NCBI GenBank assembly: GCA_965249005.1
Contig: CBDFLD010000019.1
Location: forward strand, 439,313 to 503,312
DNA: 64,000 bases
DNA from: CBDFLD01 sp965249005
Lineage (GTDB): Bacteria; Acidobacteriota; UBA6911
Reading direction: 5' to 3'
Shown here: positions 8,960 through 19,066 of the stretch, piece by piece
Numbering within the stretch: the first letter of the stretch is position 1
Layout of the letters: every line of letters begins with the position of its first letter
Program-made: the position numbers and the translations under genes
Notes under the pieces: model-generated
What the model was told of the DNA's origin: nothing
The model's database searches: none
Seen by the model: the letters and a program-made list of their open reading frames with translations, nothing else

Positions 8960-11026
8960 ATGTATTCGATCGGTATAGACGTGGGTGGGACGTTCACCGA
9001 CCTCGTTATCGTGGGCCAGAACAACGAAGTCAACATGATGAAGATTCCCTCCACACCGGAGAATCCGCTGGGGGGGATCAAGAGCGGTCTGCAAGAGATC
9101 GCAGGCACGCTCGGATGCAGTTTAGAGGACCTGGTCCAGGAAATTGACCGGCTGGTCCACGGAACGACCGTTGCGACCAACACGATGCTCCAGTACAACG
9201 GCGCGAAGACGGCATTGCTGACGACGTATGGTTTCCGGGATGCTCTGGAGATGAGACGATGCCACCGGAAAGGACAATGGGACTTTTTCACGCCCCAGCC
9301 CCCGATCATCGTGCCGCGCTATCTACGACGGGGGATCAAGGAGAGGACTCTTTGGGACGGCACGTTGGACGAGCCGCTGGATGAAGCACAGCTCAAGAGC
9401 GTCGTCGGGCAGCTGGTTGGAGAACACCAGGTCCAGGCCATTGCCCTCTGTTTCCTTTTTTCGTTCAAGAATACGTCCAATGAGCGCCGCGCCGCGGAGA
9501 TCATTCGCCAGGAGTATCCCCAAGTATTCTTATCCGCGTCGTCCGAAGTGGCCCCACAAATCCGAGAGTATGAGCGAACCTGCACGACGGTGGTAAACGC
9601 TTTCGTGGGGCCGGGGCTCTCCGAGTATTTGGGTGAGATGGGAGGGTACCTGGAATCGAAGGGTCTGGCCAAAGAGTTTCAGGTGATTCAGAGTAATGGT
9701 GGTGTGACCACGGCCAGCGCCGCCGGGCAGCATGGTGTACGGGCGCTGTTGTCGGGACCTGCGGGTGGGGCGATGGGTGGGGCCAGCTTGGCGGCGAGGA
9801 TCGAAGAGCCCAATCTGATCGTGGCGGATATGGGAGGGACGAGTTTCGATCTCACGCTGATCCAGGACAAGAACGTCTCGCTGGTCTCCGAAGAAGAAGT
9901 CGGCGGGTACAAGATCTCTCTGCCGATGATCGACATTCATACGATTGGTGCCGGTGGCGGCAGTATCGCCTACATTGACGATGGTGGGATGCTCAAGGTC
10001 GGTCCACGCTCGGCGGGCGCAAAACCGGGCCCGGTTTGCTATGGACGCGGCGGCACCGAACCTACGGTAACGGACGCGGATCTGGCACTCGGATTCCTCA
10101 ACCCGGACTACTTTCTAGGCGGCGGCATGCCGCTTGCCCGCGACCTAGCCGAGCGATCGATCGAGGAACAGGTCGCGAAACCTTTGGGCATTTCGAAAAT
10201 GGAGGCAGCTCAGGCGATCTTTGAGATCGTCAACGCCAACATGGTGGACGCGATCCACGTGGTGACCGTACAAAAGGGATATGATCCGCGGGAATTCGCG
10301 TTGGTCGCAGCCGGCGGGGCGTCGCCGATACATACTGGAGTGCTGGCCGAGGCTTTGGGGATACCCCGAGTCATTGTCCCGCAAGCTTCGTCGGTCTTCT
10401 GCGCCCTTGGTGGTTTGGAAGCGGACATGAAATATGACTATGTTCAAACCTATCTGGCCAAGACGAGCGAGCTCGATCTCGGGCATCTCCTCGCTGCATT
10501 CGACGAGTTGCGTCGCGAGGGAAATGGGCGACTGGAAAACGACGGTGTTCCGTCCGGCGCCCGCTCCTATGAGTATTGGCTGGAGATGCGTTACGTGGGC
10601 CAACACTGGGAGATACCGGTCCCGTTCAATCCAGGGAATGGGAGCGAGCCGCAGCTTGCAGAGATGATAGACGAGTTTCACAGGCGCCACGAGATGGTTC
10701 ACGGCTACAAGCTGGAGGATCGGGAAGCGGAGATCGCCGACATCCGATTGATGGCGATCGGCAAGAGTCCGCAGCTCGAGTTGCCGGCCAAAGCGATCGA
10801 GGGGAAGGACGCGGCTCAGGCTCTCAAAACTCAGAGGCAGGCCTACTTTGGTGCAGGCCGCGGATTCATCGAGGTGCAGGTTTATGACGGCACACAGCTG
10901 AAGCCGGGGAACGAGATAACCGGTCCTGTCATCATCGAGCTGCCCCATACCACCATTGTGGTATATCCGGGGCAGCAGGCCCGCATGGACGCACGCGAGA
11001 ATATCATCGTCAGCGTGGCAGGATAG
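8960..11026 (+). CDS. hyuA: Hydantoinase A/5-oxoprolinase-family subunit
   Basis: A 688-aa ASKHA-fold subunit of the ATP-dependent hydantoinase/oxoprolinase/acetone carboxylase family. The nucleotide-binding start DVGGTFTD lies at residues 8-15, LSGPAGG near 265 and DMGGTSFDLTL near 292. This family activates a carbonyl of a cyclic amide (hydantoin, N-methylhydantoin, 5-oxoproline) or a ketone by phosphorylation. The B subunit gene follows after 10 bases, which is the standard arrangement. GGAGGAAG precedes the ATG. Given the amidohydrolases, amidases and the Grd-type genes in the cluster, N-methylhydantoin or a related ureide is an attractive substrate, leading toward sarcosine, but this is inference and oxoproline or acetone-like substrates remain possible. 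Confidence 0.92.
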   Translation: MYSIGIDVGGTFTDLVIVGQNNEVNMMKIPSTPENPLGGIKSGLQEIAGTLGCSLEDLVQEIDRLVHGTTVATNTMLQYNGAKTALLTTYGFRDALEMRRCHRKGQWDFFTPQPPIIVPRYLRRGIKERTLWDGTLDEPLDEAQLKSVVGQLVGEHQVQAIALCFLFSFKNTSNERRAAEIIRQEYPQVFLSASSEVAPQIREYERTCTTVVNAFVGPGLSEYLGEMGGYLESKGLAKEFQVIQSNGGVTTASAAGQHGVRALLSGPAGGAMGGASLAARIEEPNLIVADMGGTSFDLTLIQDKNVSLVSEEEVGGYKISLPMIDIHTIGAGGGSIAYIDDGGMLKVGPRSAGAKPGPVCYGRGGTEPTVTDADLALGFLNPDYFLGGGMPLARDLAERSIEEQVAKPLGISKMEAAQAIFEIVNANMVDAIHVVTVQKGYDPREFALVAAGGASPIHTGVLAEALGIPRVIVPQASSVFCALGGLEADMKYDYVQTYLAKTSELDLGHLLAAFDELRREGNGRLENDGVPSGARSYEYWLEMRYVGQHWEIPVPFNPGNGSEPQLAEMIDEFHRRHEMVHGYKLEDREAEIADIRLMAIGKSPQLELPAKAIEGKDAAQALKTQRQAYFGAGRGFIEVQVYDGTQLKPGNEITGPVIIELPHTTIVVYPGQQARMDARENIIVSVAG

Positions 11027-11036
11027 GGAGGGAGAC

Positions 11037-12830
11037 ATGAAGACATCCGCAGAGCATTCCAAAAAAGCGGGATTGAGCGACGTGATCGCTTTGTCCGTGA
11101 TGTCTTACAAGCTCGATACCATCGCCGAGGAGATGGGGGTGACGATGCGAAAATCGAGCCACTCACCGATTTTCGCCGAGGCAAACGATTTTTCGTGTTG
11201 CGTGACCAATGCGGAGGGCGAGCAAGTCGCGCAGCTGGCGGGGATCCCGATCATCGGCGCGGCAGGCGGTTTCGGTCCGCAGGAAGTGATGAAGGACTTC
11301 ACCCCGGAGGAGATTGAAGACGGAGATATCTTCCTCATGAACGATGCGTACCGGCTCGGGAATCACCTTCCCGAGATGACGGTGGTGGTACCGGTCTACA
11401 TCCGGGGCGAACTGCTGTTCTATACGGTGGCGCGAGCGCACCATCATGACGTCGGGGGCCCGACGCCCGGCAGTATGAATGCCCGGTCGAACTCGATTTT
11501 CGCCGAGGGAATACGGATCCCCCCGGTCAAGCTGTTCGAGAAGGGAAAGCTCAACCAAGCATTGGTGGCAACGATCAAATTGAATGTGCGGGATCCCGAG
11601 GTGCTGTGGAGCGATCTGATGGCTGAGATCGGGGCTTGTAACGTGGGGAAAAAGCGGTTGATCGAAGCGCTGGAAGACAAGTATTCCAATGATGAGATCA
11701 AAAGTATCGTCACCCGGGTGCTCGCTGCCGCGGAGCGGCAGTGTCGGGCGGAGATCCGCAAGGTGAAGAATGGAACCTACTACGCGGAATACTCGATGGA
11801 CAATGACGGCATCAATGATGATCCGGTTACCTTCCGGGTCCATGTGATCGTCGAAGACGAGGGAATCACCATCGACTACACGGGAACGGACGCCCAAGCG
11901 GAAGGCGCCAAGAACTGCACCCTTGCCACGACGTACTCCGGAACGCAGGTAGCCGTGCTTTGGGCATTGTCCGGCACGATTCCTCGAAATAGCGGGGCAT
12001 TTCGCGCCGTCAAGATCATTGCCCCGGAAGGCACATTGGTCAATCCACTCCCGCCGGCGGCGGTTGGGCTGTGCACGCTTCCACCGGCCTGCGCCATGAT
12101 GGGTGCGGTTCTAAAAGCTTTCAGCGAAGTGGACCCGAAGCGAGTGCCGGGGGGCTTTTTTAGTGTTTTTACGGCCGGATACGGCGGCATCGATCCGAGA
12201 ACCGAAAGAGTTTTCATCGGGTGGCTGTTCGGCGCGCTGGGCGGCGGAGGCGGACACAGTCATCGCGACGGGGATTCGTTTGTGGCGCCCATCTCGAACT
12301 ATAACGGCATCGTGGTTCCGAATATCGAGACCGACGAGGTCAACTTCCCGATCAAGACCTTGCGACATGAATACATTGCGGACACGGGAGGAGCCGGCAA
12401 GCATCGCGGGGGCAACGGCGTGGAATACACTATTGAATTCCGGGGCGTGAATCCCGATGTGTCCGTCTTTGGCGACGGTGCCGTCATCCCCGCTTTCGGA
12501 ATCAACGGTGGCGAGCCGGGCCAGCTGAACGAAGGCTATCTGAACTACAAAACGCCGGACGAGAAAAAGCTGAGCAGCAACGAAGGCTGGAACAAGGCGA
12601 AGAGCGGGGAAACCGTGACGGTTTTGTCAGCCGGAGGTGGCGGATGGGGCGACCAATTGGAGCGCGACCCGGAGGCGGCGCTGGAGGATGTTCGCAACGA
12701 CATGGCAACTGTGAAAAGAGTCCGTGAGTGGTATGGTGTGGTGATCAAGGACAACTCGGTCGATACGGTCGGCACCGAAAGACTGCGTGAGCAGATGAGG
12801 GCGGAGCGAGATCGACGGGCGCAAGGCTAA
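11037..12830 (+). CDS. hyuB: Hydantoinase B/5-oxoprolinase-family subunit
   Basis: A 597-aa HyuB-type subunit, partner of the preceding HyuA. The family hallmark regions are present: an N-terminal segment with SHSPIFAEANDFS, NDAYRLGNHLPEM, a YTGTD motif in the middle and the C-terminal GAGKHRGGNG and AGGGGWGD stretches. The length fits the family. The ATG at 11037 is chosen because GGGAGGGAGAC lies directly in front; a longer reading frame upstream runs into hyuA and has no homology. HyuA and HyuB together form the ATP-dependent ring-opening enzyme. The following gene begins 25 bases after the stop. Substrate as discussed for hyuA. Confidence 0.92.
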   Translation: MKTSAEHSKKAGLSDVIALSVMSYKLDTIAEEMGVTMRKSSHSPIFAEANDFSCCVTNAEGEQVAQLAGIPIIGAAGGFGPQEVMKDFTPEEIEDGDIFLMNDAYRLGNHLPEMTVVVPVYIRGELLFYTVARAHHHDVGGPTPGSMNARSNSIFAEGIRIPPVKLFEKGKLNQALVATIKLNVRDPEVLWSDLMAEIGACNVGKKRLIEALEDKYSNDEIKSIVTRVLAAAERQCRAEIRKVKNGTYYAEYSMDNDGINDDPVTFRVHVIVEDEGITIDYTGTDAQAEGAKNCTLATTYSGTQVAVLWALSGTIPRNSGAFRAVKIIAPEGTLVNPLPPAAVGLCTLPPACAMMGAVLKAFSEVDPKRVPGGFFSVFTAGYGGIDPRTERVFIGWLFGALGGGGGHSHRDGDSFVAPISNYNGIVVPNIETDEVNFPIKTLRHEYIADTGGAGKHRGGNGVEYTIEFRGVNPDVSVFGDGAVIPAFGINGGEPGQLNEGYLNYKTPDEKKLSSNEGWNKAKSGETVTVLSAGGGGWGDQLERDPEAALEDVRNDMATVKRVREWYGVVIKDNSVDTVGTERLREQMRAERDRRAQG

Positions 12831-12855
12831 ATCGCCAGGAAAGGCCAGAAGCGAG

Positions 12856-14310
12856 ATGAGCAATTCCAAAACGTCCAGGTCCGCTGAGATCCGGGCCCGT
12901 CTAGACCATCCCATCATTGACGCGGACGGGCACCAAATTGAGTTCGAACCGGCATTGCTGGATCATTTGGAAGGCGTCGGAGGACGTTCCCTCGTTGCAC
13001 GCTTCAAGACTTGGGGTGACGAAAGCTTGTTCCAATGGTACCGCGCGACGCCCGAAGAGCGCCGCGACCGTAGACTCCACCGGATTACCTGGTGGGGAAT
13101 GCCGACCAAAAACACGCTGGACCGGGCCACGGCCTCGCTCCCAAAGCTCTATTACGATCGGCTGGATGAGATCGGCATCGACTTTTCTGTGCTCTATCCG
13201 ACGTTTGGTCTTCCCATTCCTCACATCGCAGACGACGAGTTGCGTCGCGGTGCGTGTCGGGCCTTCAATAACTTTTACGCGGAGGCCTACAAAGATTTCA
13301 CGGACCGCCTGTGTCCCGTGGCGATCATTCCGATGCACACGCCGGAAGAGGCGATCGACGAACTCGAATACGCGGTACGTGTGCTCGGTTTGAAGGCGGT
13401 GATGTGTGCCGGTTTCGTGCACCGACCGATCGAAGCGATCGCGCGCGAGTCGCCGAGCGCCGCTTCGGACGCAATTTGGTTGGACACTTTCGGTCTGGAT
13501 AGCCAGTACGACTATGATCCGGTTTGGGCGAAGTGCGAAGAGCTGAAAATCAACCCGGCTTTTCATTCCTCCGGTTTCGGTTGGGGCTCCCGGACTTCTA
13601 CCTCGAATTACATCTACAATCATATTGGCATGTTTGCGGCAGCGGGCGAAGCCTTGTGCAAGGCTCTTTTCCTGGGCGGAGTCACACGTCGCTTTCCTAA
13701 TCTGAAGTTTGCTTTCCTGGAAGGAGGCGTCGGCTGGGCCTGTAGTCTCTATGGGGATCTGTGCGGGCACTGGGAGAAGCGCAATCGTGAAAGCCTGGAA
13801 AACTACAACCCCGCAAATCTCGATCGCGAGCTGATGGGGAGCCTCTACCGTGAACATGGCGGAAAGATGGTCGAAGGTAAGATAGATCAACTCGACAAGA
13901 CGCTCGGAATCCTTGCGTCAACGCGCGAGCAGCCGGAGATGCTGGACGAATTTGCTGCTTGTCGTATCAATCGACTCGAGGATGTTCGTGATCTCTTTGT
14001 GCCCCGCTTCTACTTTGGCTGCGAGGCGGATGACCCCACGAACTCACTGGCATTCAACCGCAAGTTGAATCGGTTCGGAGCCCAGCTCAACACGTTGTTC
14101 GGTTCCGACATCGGCCACTGGGATGTGCCTGATGTGAGAGGAGTCGTGGAAGAGGCCTATGAGCTGGTCGAAGACAATTTGATAACGGAAGAGGATTTCA
14201 GAAATTTTGTCTTCACCAATCCTATTTCTTTCTTTACGAGTTTGAACCCGGCCTTTTTCGAGGGAACCGTCGTCGAGCAGGCAGCACGGGAAGTGATCGC
14301 TCAAGACTGA
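12856..14310 (+). CDS. Amidohydrolase_2 family metal-dependent hydrolase (copy 1)
   Basis: A 484-aa TIM-barrel enzyme of the amidohydrolase_2 (ACMSD/decarboxylase-like) family. It opens with IIDADGHQIEF, the D-x-D-x-H-type metal motif of this branch, contains a downstream His in FHSSGFGWGS, and ends with the active-site Asp region GSDIGHWDVPD. Relatives decarboxylate aromatic acids or hydrolyse C-C or amide bonds, so the reaction cannot be fixed. A close paralogue (482 aa) is encoded near 32-33.4 kb with the same landmarks (VPTKNTLDRAT-like, DELRRGACRAFN), indicating duplication inside the cluster. No signal peptide. The start is preceded by GAAGCGAG. Confidence 0.88.
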   Translation: MSNSKTSRSAEIRARLDHPIIDADGHQIEFEPALLDHLEGVGGRSLVARFKTWGDESLFQWYRATPEERRDRRLHRITWWGMPTKNTLDRATASLPKLYYDRLDEIGIDFSVLYPTFGLPIPHIADDELRRGACRAFNNFYAEAYKDFTDRLCPVAIIPMHTPEEAIDELEYAVRVLGLKAVMCAGFVHRPIEAIARESPSAASDAIWLDTFGLDSQYDYDPVWAKCEELKINPAFHSSGFGWGSRTSTSNYIYNHIGMFAAAGEALCKALFLGGVTRRFPNLKFAFLEGGVGWACSLYGDLCGHWEKRNRESLENYNPANLDRELMGSLYREHGGKMVEGKIDQLDKTLGILASTREQPEMLDEFAACRINRLEDVRDLFVPRFYFGCEADDPTNSLAFNRKLNRFGAQLNTLFGSDIGHWDVPDVRGVVEEAYELVEDNLITEEDFRNFVFTNPISFFTSLNPAFFEGTVVEQAAREVIAQD

Positions 14311-14359
14311 ACGCACCCTTCATTCCCATCATTGCGTGGGCTGAATCAGCAACGACCGG

Positions 14360-16003
14360 ATGCTCGATCTATCTTTCGCCACACCCAATCGGTTCGGCCC
14401 GTCACGCTCAGCCGTCATGAGTACCCGCGGGATGGTTGTTACCAGCCAGCCCTTCGCGGCCTGGGTGGGGATCGACATCTTGCGGCAGGGTGGAAATGCG
14501 ATCGATGCGGCGGTTGCAACCGCCGCCATGCTCAACGTCATAGAGCCGATGTCGACCGGTATCGGGGGTGACGCCTTCGGGCTCATTTACGAAGCAGAGA
14601 CCAAGACGATTCTGGGTTTGAACGGCAGCGGGCGTTCTGCACACGCGGCATCACTGGAAGAATATCGGCACCGCGTCGCGAGTGAAAGGGTTGTCGGCGA
14701 CCAGGAGATTCCAAGCAACAGCATGCTGGCTGTTACCGTGCCGGGGGCCGTGGATGGATGGGCCACGGTGCTGGAGCGCTGTGGTCGCATGACCTTCAGG
14801 GAAGTGCTCGCCCCGGCGATTGCAGCGGCGGAAGCCGGTTTTGCCGTGGCGCCCCAGACATCTCAGTCGTGGGAGATGTTCGGTGGGGCCTTGGCCCGGT
14901 TTCCAGACTCCGCCAAGACTTGGCTATACCCGGATGGTCACGCGCCTCGACCGGGGGAGTTGTTCAGGAATCCAAATTTGGCTCGGACGCTAGGGATGAT
15001 CGCCGAGGGAGGTCGCGACGCTTTCTATCGGGGAAACGTTGCCGACGCCATCGTCAATTTCTCGGAAGCGAACGGCGGTTTCTTCGCGCGGGAGGATTTT
15101 GCGGACCATAGCTCGACCTGGGTCGAGCCCCTCTCGATTGGATATCGCGGATACGACATTCTGGAGCTTCCGCCAAACGGGCAGGGTGTCGCCGTGCTGG
15201 AGGCCTTGCAGATTCTGTCACAGGAGCACTTGGCAGAGCGCGGATACGGCAATGTAGATACGGCCCACATCCAGATCGAAGCCTTGAAGATGTCGTTACA
15301 CGACGCCAAGCAGTACGTCACGGATCCGGCGAAGGCCGAGATCCCGGTTGAACGATTGCTTTCGCTCGAATACGCCAAACAACAGCATGGGCGGATCGAT
15401 CTGGCGCAGGCGATCGATCCACTCGGCCCGACTGGAGCGAGCGGTGATACGGTCTATCTGTGCGTTGCGGACGCGGAAGGCAACGTCGTGTCGTTCATCA
15501 ACAGTATCTTTCATCCATGGGGTAGTGGCTTGACGGTTGGAGATACGGGTATCGTTTTGCAGAATCGGGGGTCCAGCTTCTCGCTCGATCCGGACCACCC
15601 CAACGTGATCGCTTCGCACAAGCGCACGCGGCATACGATCTTGCCGGCGATGATCTTACAAGAAGGGAGTCCTGTCGTGGCTTTCGGCTGTGTAGGAGGA
15701 GACGTTCAGCCGCAGGGACAACTCCAGTTTCTTTGTAACGTGATTGACTTTGGGATGAATCTGCAGGATGCCCTCGATGCTCCCCGGTGGCGCTATGACG
15801 GTGGAACCAGTATCGCGCTGGAATCTGGTATGCCCTCGGGTCTTTGGGAGGGTTTTGGGGAAGGTTTGGCCGATCGTGGACATGAGATGGGCGCAAGCGA
15901 TGGATTCTTCGGCGGAGGACAGGCCCTAATGGTTCACCCCGAGTTTGGAACCTTCCAGGGCGGCTCCGATTCGCGACGCGATGGATGCGCGATAGGGTAC
16001 TAG
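14360..16003 (+). CDS. Gamma-glutamyltransferase family protein, cytosolic type
   Basis: A 547-aa Ntn-hydrolase of the gamma-glutamyltranspeptidase family. The region GGNAIDAAVAT (residues 44-54), the GIGGDAF motif and the autoprocessing site SGDTVYL with the predicted N-terminal nucleophile Thr364 are visible, followed by DAEGNVVSFI and a GSG loop. Processing would give large and small subunits. There is no signal peptide, unlike periplasmic Ggt, so it belongs with the cytosolic GGT-like proteins. It could remove gamma-glutamyl groups from an intermediate or hydrolyse another acyl amide, which fits a cluster rich in C-N hydrolases. The start at 14360 is the longest in-frame ATG; an internal ATG 57 bases downstream is an alternative. 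Confidence 0.88.
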   Translation: MLDLSFATPNRFGPSRSAVMSTRGMVVTSQPFAAWVGIDILRQGGNAIDAAVATAAMLNVIEPMSTGIGGDAFGLIYEAETKTILGLNGSGRSAHAASLEEYRHRVASERVVGDQEIPSNSMLAVTVPGAVDGWATVLERCGRMTFREVLAPAIAAAEAGFAVAPQTSQSWEMFGGALARFPDSAKTWLYPDGHAPRPGELFRNPNLARTLGMIAEGGRDAFYRGNVADAIVNFSEANGGFFAREDFADHSSTWVEPLSIGYRGYDILELPPNGQGVAVLEALQILSQEHLAERGYGNVDTAHIQIEALKMSLHDAKQYVTDPAKAEIPVERLLSLEYAKQQHGRIDLAQAIDPLGPTGASGDTVYLCVADAEGNVVSFINSIFHPWGSGLTVGDTGIVLQNRGSSFSLDPDHPNVIASHKRTRHTILPAMILQEGSPVVAFGCVGGDVQPQGQLQFLCNVIDFGMNLQDALDAPRWRYDGGTSIALESGMPSGLWEGFGEGLADRGHEMGASDGFFGGGQALMVHPEFGTFQGGSDSRRDGCAIGY

Positions 16004-16092
16004 GTCTTGCCACAGTGCCATGAATGAAGTGGAGGCCATGATCCGCGGTTCATGAAAGATCTGAAGCTTTCGGTCTGAGATCGTCAAAAAGG

Positions 16093-17880
16093 ATGAAAAA
16101 GGAAAACGATAGACTGGATGACGCGCTGGGACTCCGTGAGCCCATCGGTCGCAGGGACTTCCTCAACGGCGCCATGCTCAGTACCGCCGCGATGTGGTCC
16201 ACGAATCTATCTCCCATGTCGCTTTTTGCGCGAAGCGGGTCAAAAGGGCCGGGTGGCGGCCACTGGAGTGGGAATACCGAGGACGTTTTCGCTGCCGGTC
16301 ATGCGATTCGTGATGGCGCGTATGACGATCCAGAGCTGGCTGCCTCGGATACCGGTGAAGTGTTTGATCGTGTGATCGTCGGGGGCGGCTTCAGTGGATT
16401 GGGAGCAGCGTACTACTGCAACCGGACCAAGGGGGCCGGGGCCAGAGTTCTGGTCTTGGAAAACCATCGAACCCTCGGTGGCAACGCGCGCAGGGACGAA
16501 TTCACCGTCGGAGGCAAGACGCTCTACGCACCTCAGGCGTCGATCGTGGCGCAGGACTTGCCACCGGCGTTTGCCCTGCCGCCGGAAGTGGACGGCCTTT
16601 TCGAGCGGCTCGGTGTACGCTCCGAAGAGATCCAGATCCCGGTGGAGGCCTCCGCGTTCAGCGTTTTCTGGGATGATCCTGCAGTTAGGGGAAGGGCGCG
16701 ATGGTACGCCAACGTGATGGAAGCGCCGTTGCAGGAGGCGGAGCGAGCGGAGTTGATGGAGTTCTTCGGCACGGTCATGCCCTTCTATCAGAGACCGGAC
16801 TGGGAAGCCGAGCTTGTGAGACTCGACAAGTTCTCTTTCAAAGACTACGCGGAGAGCGAGCGGCATTGGACAACCCTGCTCAACGTGATGCATCCAGACC
16901 TGGCAGTGTTCTTCAGCTTGCCGGAACACGTATCGACCGCGGCGGTGTACGCTCAGTTCGGTGGCGGCCCGCGTCCTCTGTATTGCTTTCCGGGAGGGAA
17001 TTCGGGGTTCTTGCGGTATCTGATGAAGCACTTGATCCCGGAGTCTATTCCAGGCGGCAAGAGCACACACGAGATCATTCAGAACAAGGTTAACCCCGCT
17101 GCGCTCGATCGCGACGAGAATCCAGTCCGGGTCCGGCTTGGTGCGAGCGCGGTGAGGGTGGAGCACGAAGGCAGCCCGGAGTCGTCGGAAGTGGTGCGAG
17201 TGACCTATCTCCACAACGGCAAACTCCATCGGGTGCGGGCCCGCGGTGTGATCATGGCGGGAGGCGGGTACATCACGCAGCACGTCGTGCGCGATCTTCT
17301 CCCGGAAAAGCACGAAGCGTACCGCAAATTCAGATACGCGCCGATTCTTCAGATCAACGTGGCTCTCCACAACTCGCGTGCCCTCGACAAGGCGGGCTTG
17401 AACTTCATTTCCAGCTATCACGACGGTTTTGGAGTCGGACTCTACCTCTACGAGAAGATGTCGGCGGCAGGCTTGAATCCGGATCGCGACCCGGAACGCC
17501 CCAACGTGGTAGGGATGGCCGTCCCGATGCTCTACCCCGGTTTGTCCATCGAGGGGCAGACGACCAAGGGACGCATGGAGATGTTGGAAACTTCCTTCAA
17601 ATCATACGAACGGAGAACCCGAGAAGATTTGGTCCGGTTGCTGGGGCCTTCGGGTTTTGACCCGAAACGGGATATTGCGGGGATTTCGATTAGTCGTTGG
17701 GGGCATCACGGCTATACTTTCCCATATCCGGGAATCTACAGCGATGGAGCGGTGGAGACGTCGAGAAAACCTCAAGGCCGGATTGCTTTCGCCCATACCG
17801 ACCTCGAGAGGTTCTCTCACATGATGGGGGCGGTCGCTCAGGGCTACCGTGCCGTAAAAGACTTGGAAGATCGAACCTAG
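16093..17880 (+). CDS. Tat-exported FAD-dependent oxidoreductase (amine-oxidase-like)
   Basis: A 595-aa flavoprotein. The N-terminus carries a twin-arginine signal (GRRDFLNG, residues 18-25) with a weakly hydrophobic stretch, so the folded FAD-loaded enzyme probably acts in the periplasm. The Rossmann FAD motif GGGFSGLGAAYY is near residue 98, after a preface typical of NAD(P)/FAD oxidoreductases related to spermidine dehydrogenase. The C-terminal part contains a second conserved region near residues 530-590 ending in a substrate/flavin cap. It probably oxidises an amine or alcohol; the substrate is unknown. A second Tat-exported flavoprotein of the monoamine-oxidase type is encoded near 26.1 kb. 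The formamidase gene follows after 12 bases. Confidence 0.82.
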   Translation: MKKENDRLDDALGLREPIGRRDFLNGAMLSTAAMWSTNLSPMSLFARSGSKGPGGGHWSGNTEDVFAAGHAIRDGAYDDPELAASDTGEVFDRVIVGGGFSGLGAAYYCNRTKGAGARVLVLENHRTLGGNARRDEFTVGGKTLYAPQASIVAQDLPPAFALPPEVDGLFERLGVRSEEIQIPVEASAFSVFWDDPAVRGRARWYANVMEAPLQEAERAELMEFFGTVMPFYQRPDWEAELVRLDKFSFKDYAESERHWTTLLNVMHPDLAVFFSLPEHVSTAAVYAQFGGGPRPLYCFPGGNSGFLRYLMKHLIPESIPGGKSTHEIIQNKVNPAALDRDENPVRVRLGASAVRVEHEGSPESSEVVRVTYLHNGKLHRVRARGVIMAGGGYITQHVVRDLLPEKHEAYRKFRYAPILQINVALHNSRALDKAGLNFISSYHDGFGVGLYLYEKMSAAGLNPDRDPERPNVVGMAVPMLYPGLSIEGQTTKGRMEMLETSFKSYERRTREDLVRLLGPSGFDPKRDIAGISISRWGHHGYTFPYPGIYSDGAVETSRKPQGRIAFAHTDLERFSHMMGAVAQGYRAVKDLEDRT

Positions 17881-17892
17881 ATTGAGTCGAAT

Positions 17893-19017
17893 ATGACAAC
17901 CCCCGACGTTTACGTTGCCATCGATGGAGCAAAAGCTCTCAGGGAGCAACCGGAGAAAGGGCACAACCGATGGCATCCCGATATCCGGCCGGTCGTGACG
18001 GTGGATCAAGATCAAGTTGTTGGAATCGAGACGCTCGATGCGTTTGACGGTCAAATTACCTCAGGATCCATTGCTGATGATATTGGACGCGTGAACCTCA
18101 ATCGGGTTCACCCCTTGACCGGACCGGTCTACATAAACGACGCCGAACCGGGGGACATTCTGGAAGTGACCATCCTGGAGGTCGCGCCCCGGCCCTTCGC
18201 TTTCACTGTGCAAGTGCCTGGGTTCGGTTTTCTCAGGGATGTTTTTACCGCGCCGCATATCATCCGGTGGAGAATCAGTGAAGGCTATGCCACATCAGAG
18301 GACTTGCCCGGTGTGCGCTTGCCCGGTGCGCCATTTATGGGTGTCATCGGCGTTGCTCCGTCGCACGAGCTCCTGGAAAAGATCAACCGCCGCGAGTCCG
18401 ACCTTGCGGATCGCGGCGGCGCGGTCCTCCTTCCAGACCCCAAGGATGCTGTGCCGGAGGACCCCGCCCTTGCCCGATCTGCACTTCGGACGATCGCCCC
18501 ACACGAAACGGGTGGCAATGTCGACATCAAGCAGCTGACAAAAGGAACGACCGTACGCATTCCTGTCTATGCGCCGGGAGCTCTCTTTTCCGTGGGCGAC
18601 GCTCACTTTGCCCAGGGTGACAATGAAAGTTGTGGAACGGCTGTCGAGATGGCGGCGGTGTTGTATTGTTCGTTCAAGATCATCAAGGGAGCGGCGGGGG
18701 CCGGCAGCGTTCGAGAGATGCAATTCTATAGTAACGACTATATCGATCCAGCGGGGATCGGTGTGCCCCGTCGCTTCTTTGCCACAACCGGTCAATCGTA
18801 TACCCGAGAGGGAGTGAATCACTCAGAAGATGCAACCGTCGCGGCGCGCAATGCCTTGCTCAACATGATCGACCATCTTGTCGATGAACGCGGTTTTACT
18901 TCACAGCAAGCGTATGCCATTTGCAGTGTCGCCGTTGATCTCAAGATCAGCGAAATGGTTGATGTTCCCAATTTTGTGGTGTCCGCCTTTCTGCCTCTGG
19001 ACATCTTTGTCGAATGA
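17893..19017 (+). CDS. Acetamidase/formamidase family protein
   Basis: A 374-aa FmdA/AmdA-type enzyme, expected to hydrolyse a short amide such as formamide or acetamide to acid and ammonia. Family landmarks include the N-terminal H(N)RWHPDI segment, NRVHPLTGPVYI followed by AEPGD, the GCG/metal-like region around GNVDIKQL, and the FSVGDAHFAQGDNESCGTA motif. The whole length matches the family. Formamide could arise from oxidative or hydrolytic breakdown of N-heterocycles, which would suit the surrounding amidohydrolases and Rieske oxygenases; this is inference. It lies between the Tat flavoprotein gene and a cupin gene, all in the same direction and closely spaced. Confidence 0.9.
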   Translation: MTTPDVYVAIDGAKALREQPEKGHNRWHPDIRPVVTVDQDQVVGIETLDAFDGQITSGSIADDIGRVNLNRVHPLTGPVYINDAEPGDILEVTILEVAPRPFAFTVQVPGFGFLRDVFTAPHIIRWRISEGYATSEDLPGVRLPGAPFMGVIGVAPSHELLEKINRRESDLADRGGAVLLPDPKDAVPEDPALARSALRTIAPHETGGNVDIKQLTKGTTVRIPVYAPGALFSVGDAHFAQGDNESCGTAVEMAAVLYCSFKIIKGAAGAGSVREMQFYSNDYIDPAGIGVPRRFFATTGQSYTREGVNHSEDATVAARNALLNMIDHLVDERGFTSQQAYAICSVAVDLKISEMVDVPNFVVSAFLPLDIFVE

Positions 19018-19066
19018 GCTGGACGCGACAGGAGTGGCGCCTAGCAACTCGCGAGGGAATCTGTAT

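Noticed and set aside
16240..17421. 393-codon - strand open frame opposite the Tat flavoprotein gene
   Set aside because: Antisense shadow caused by GC-rich codon bias; no domain recognised and no start signal.
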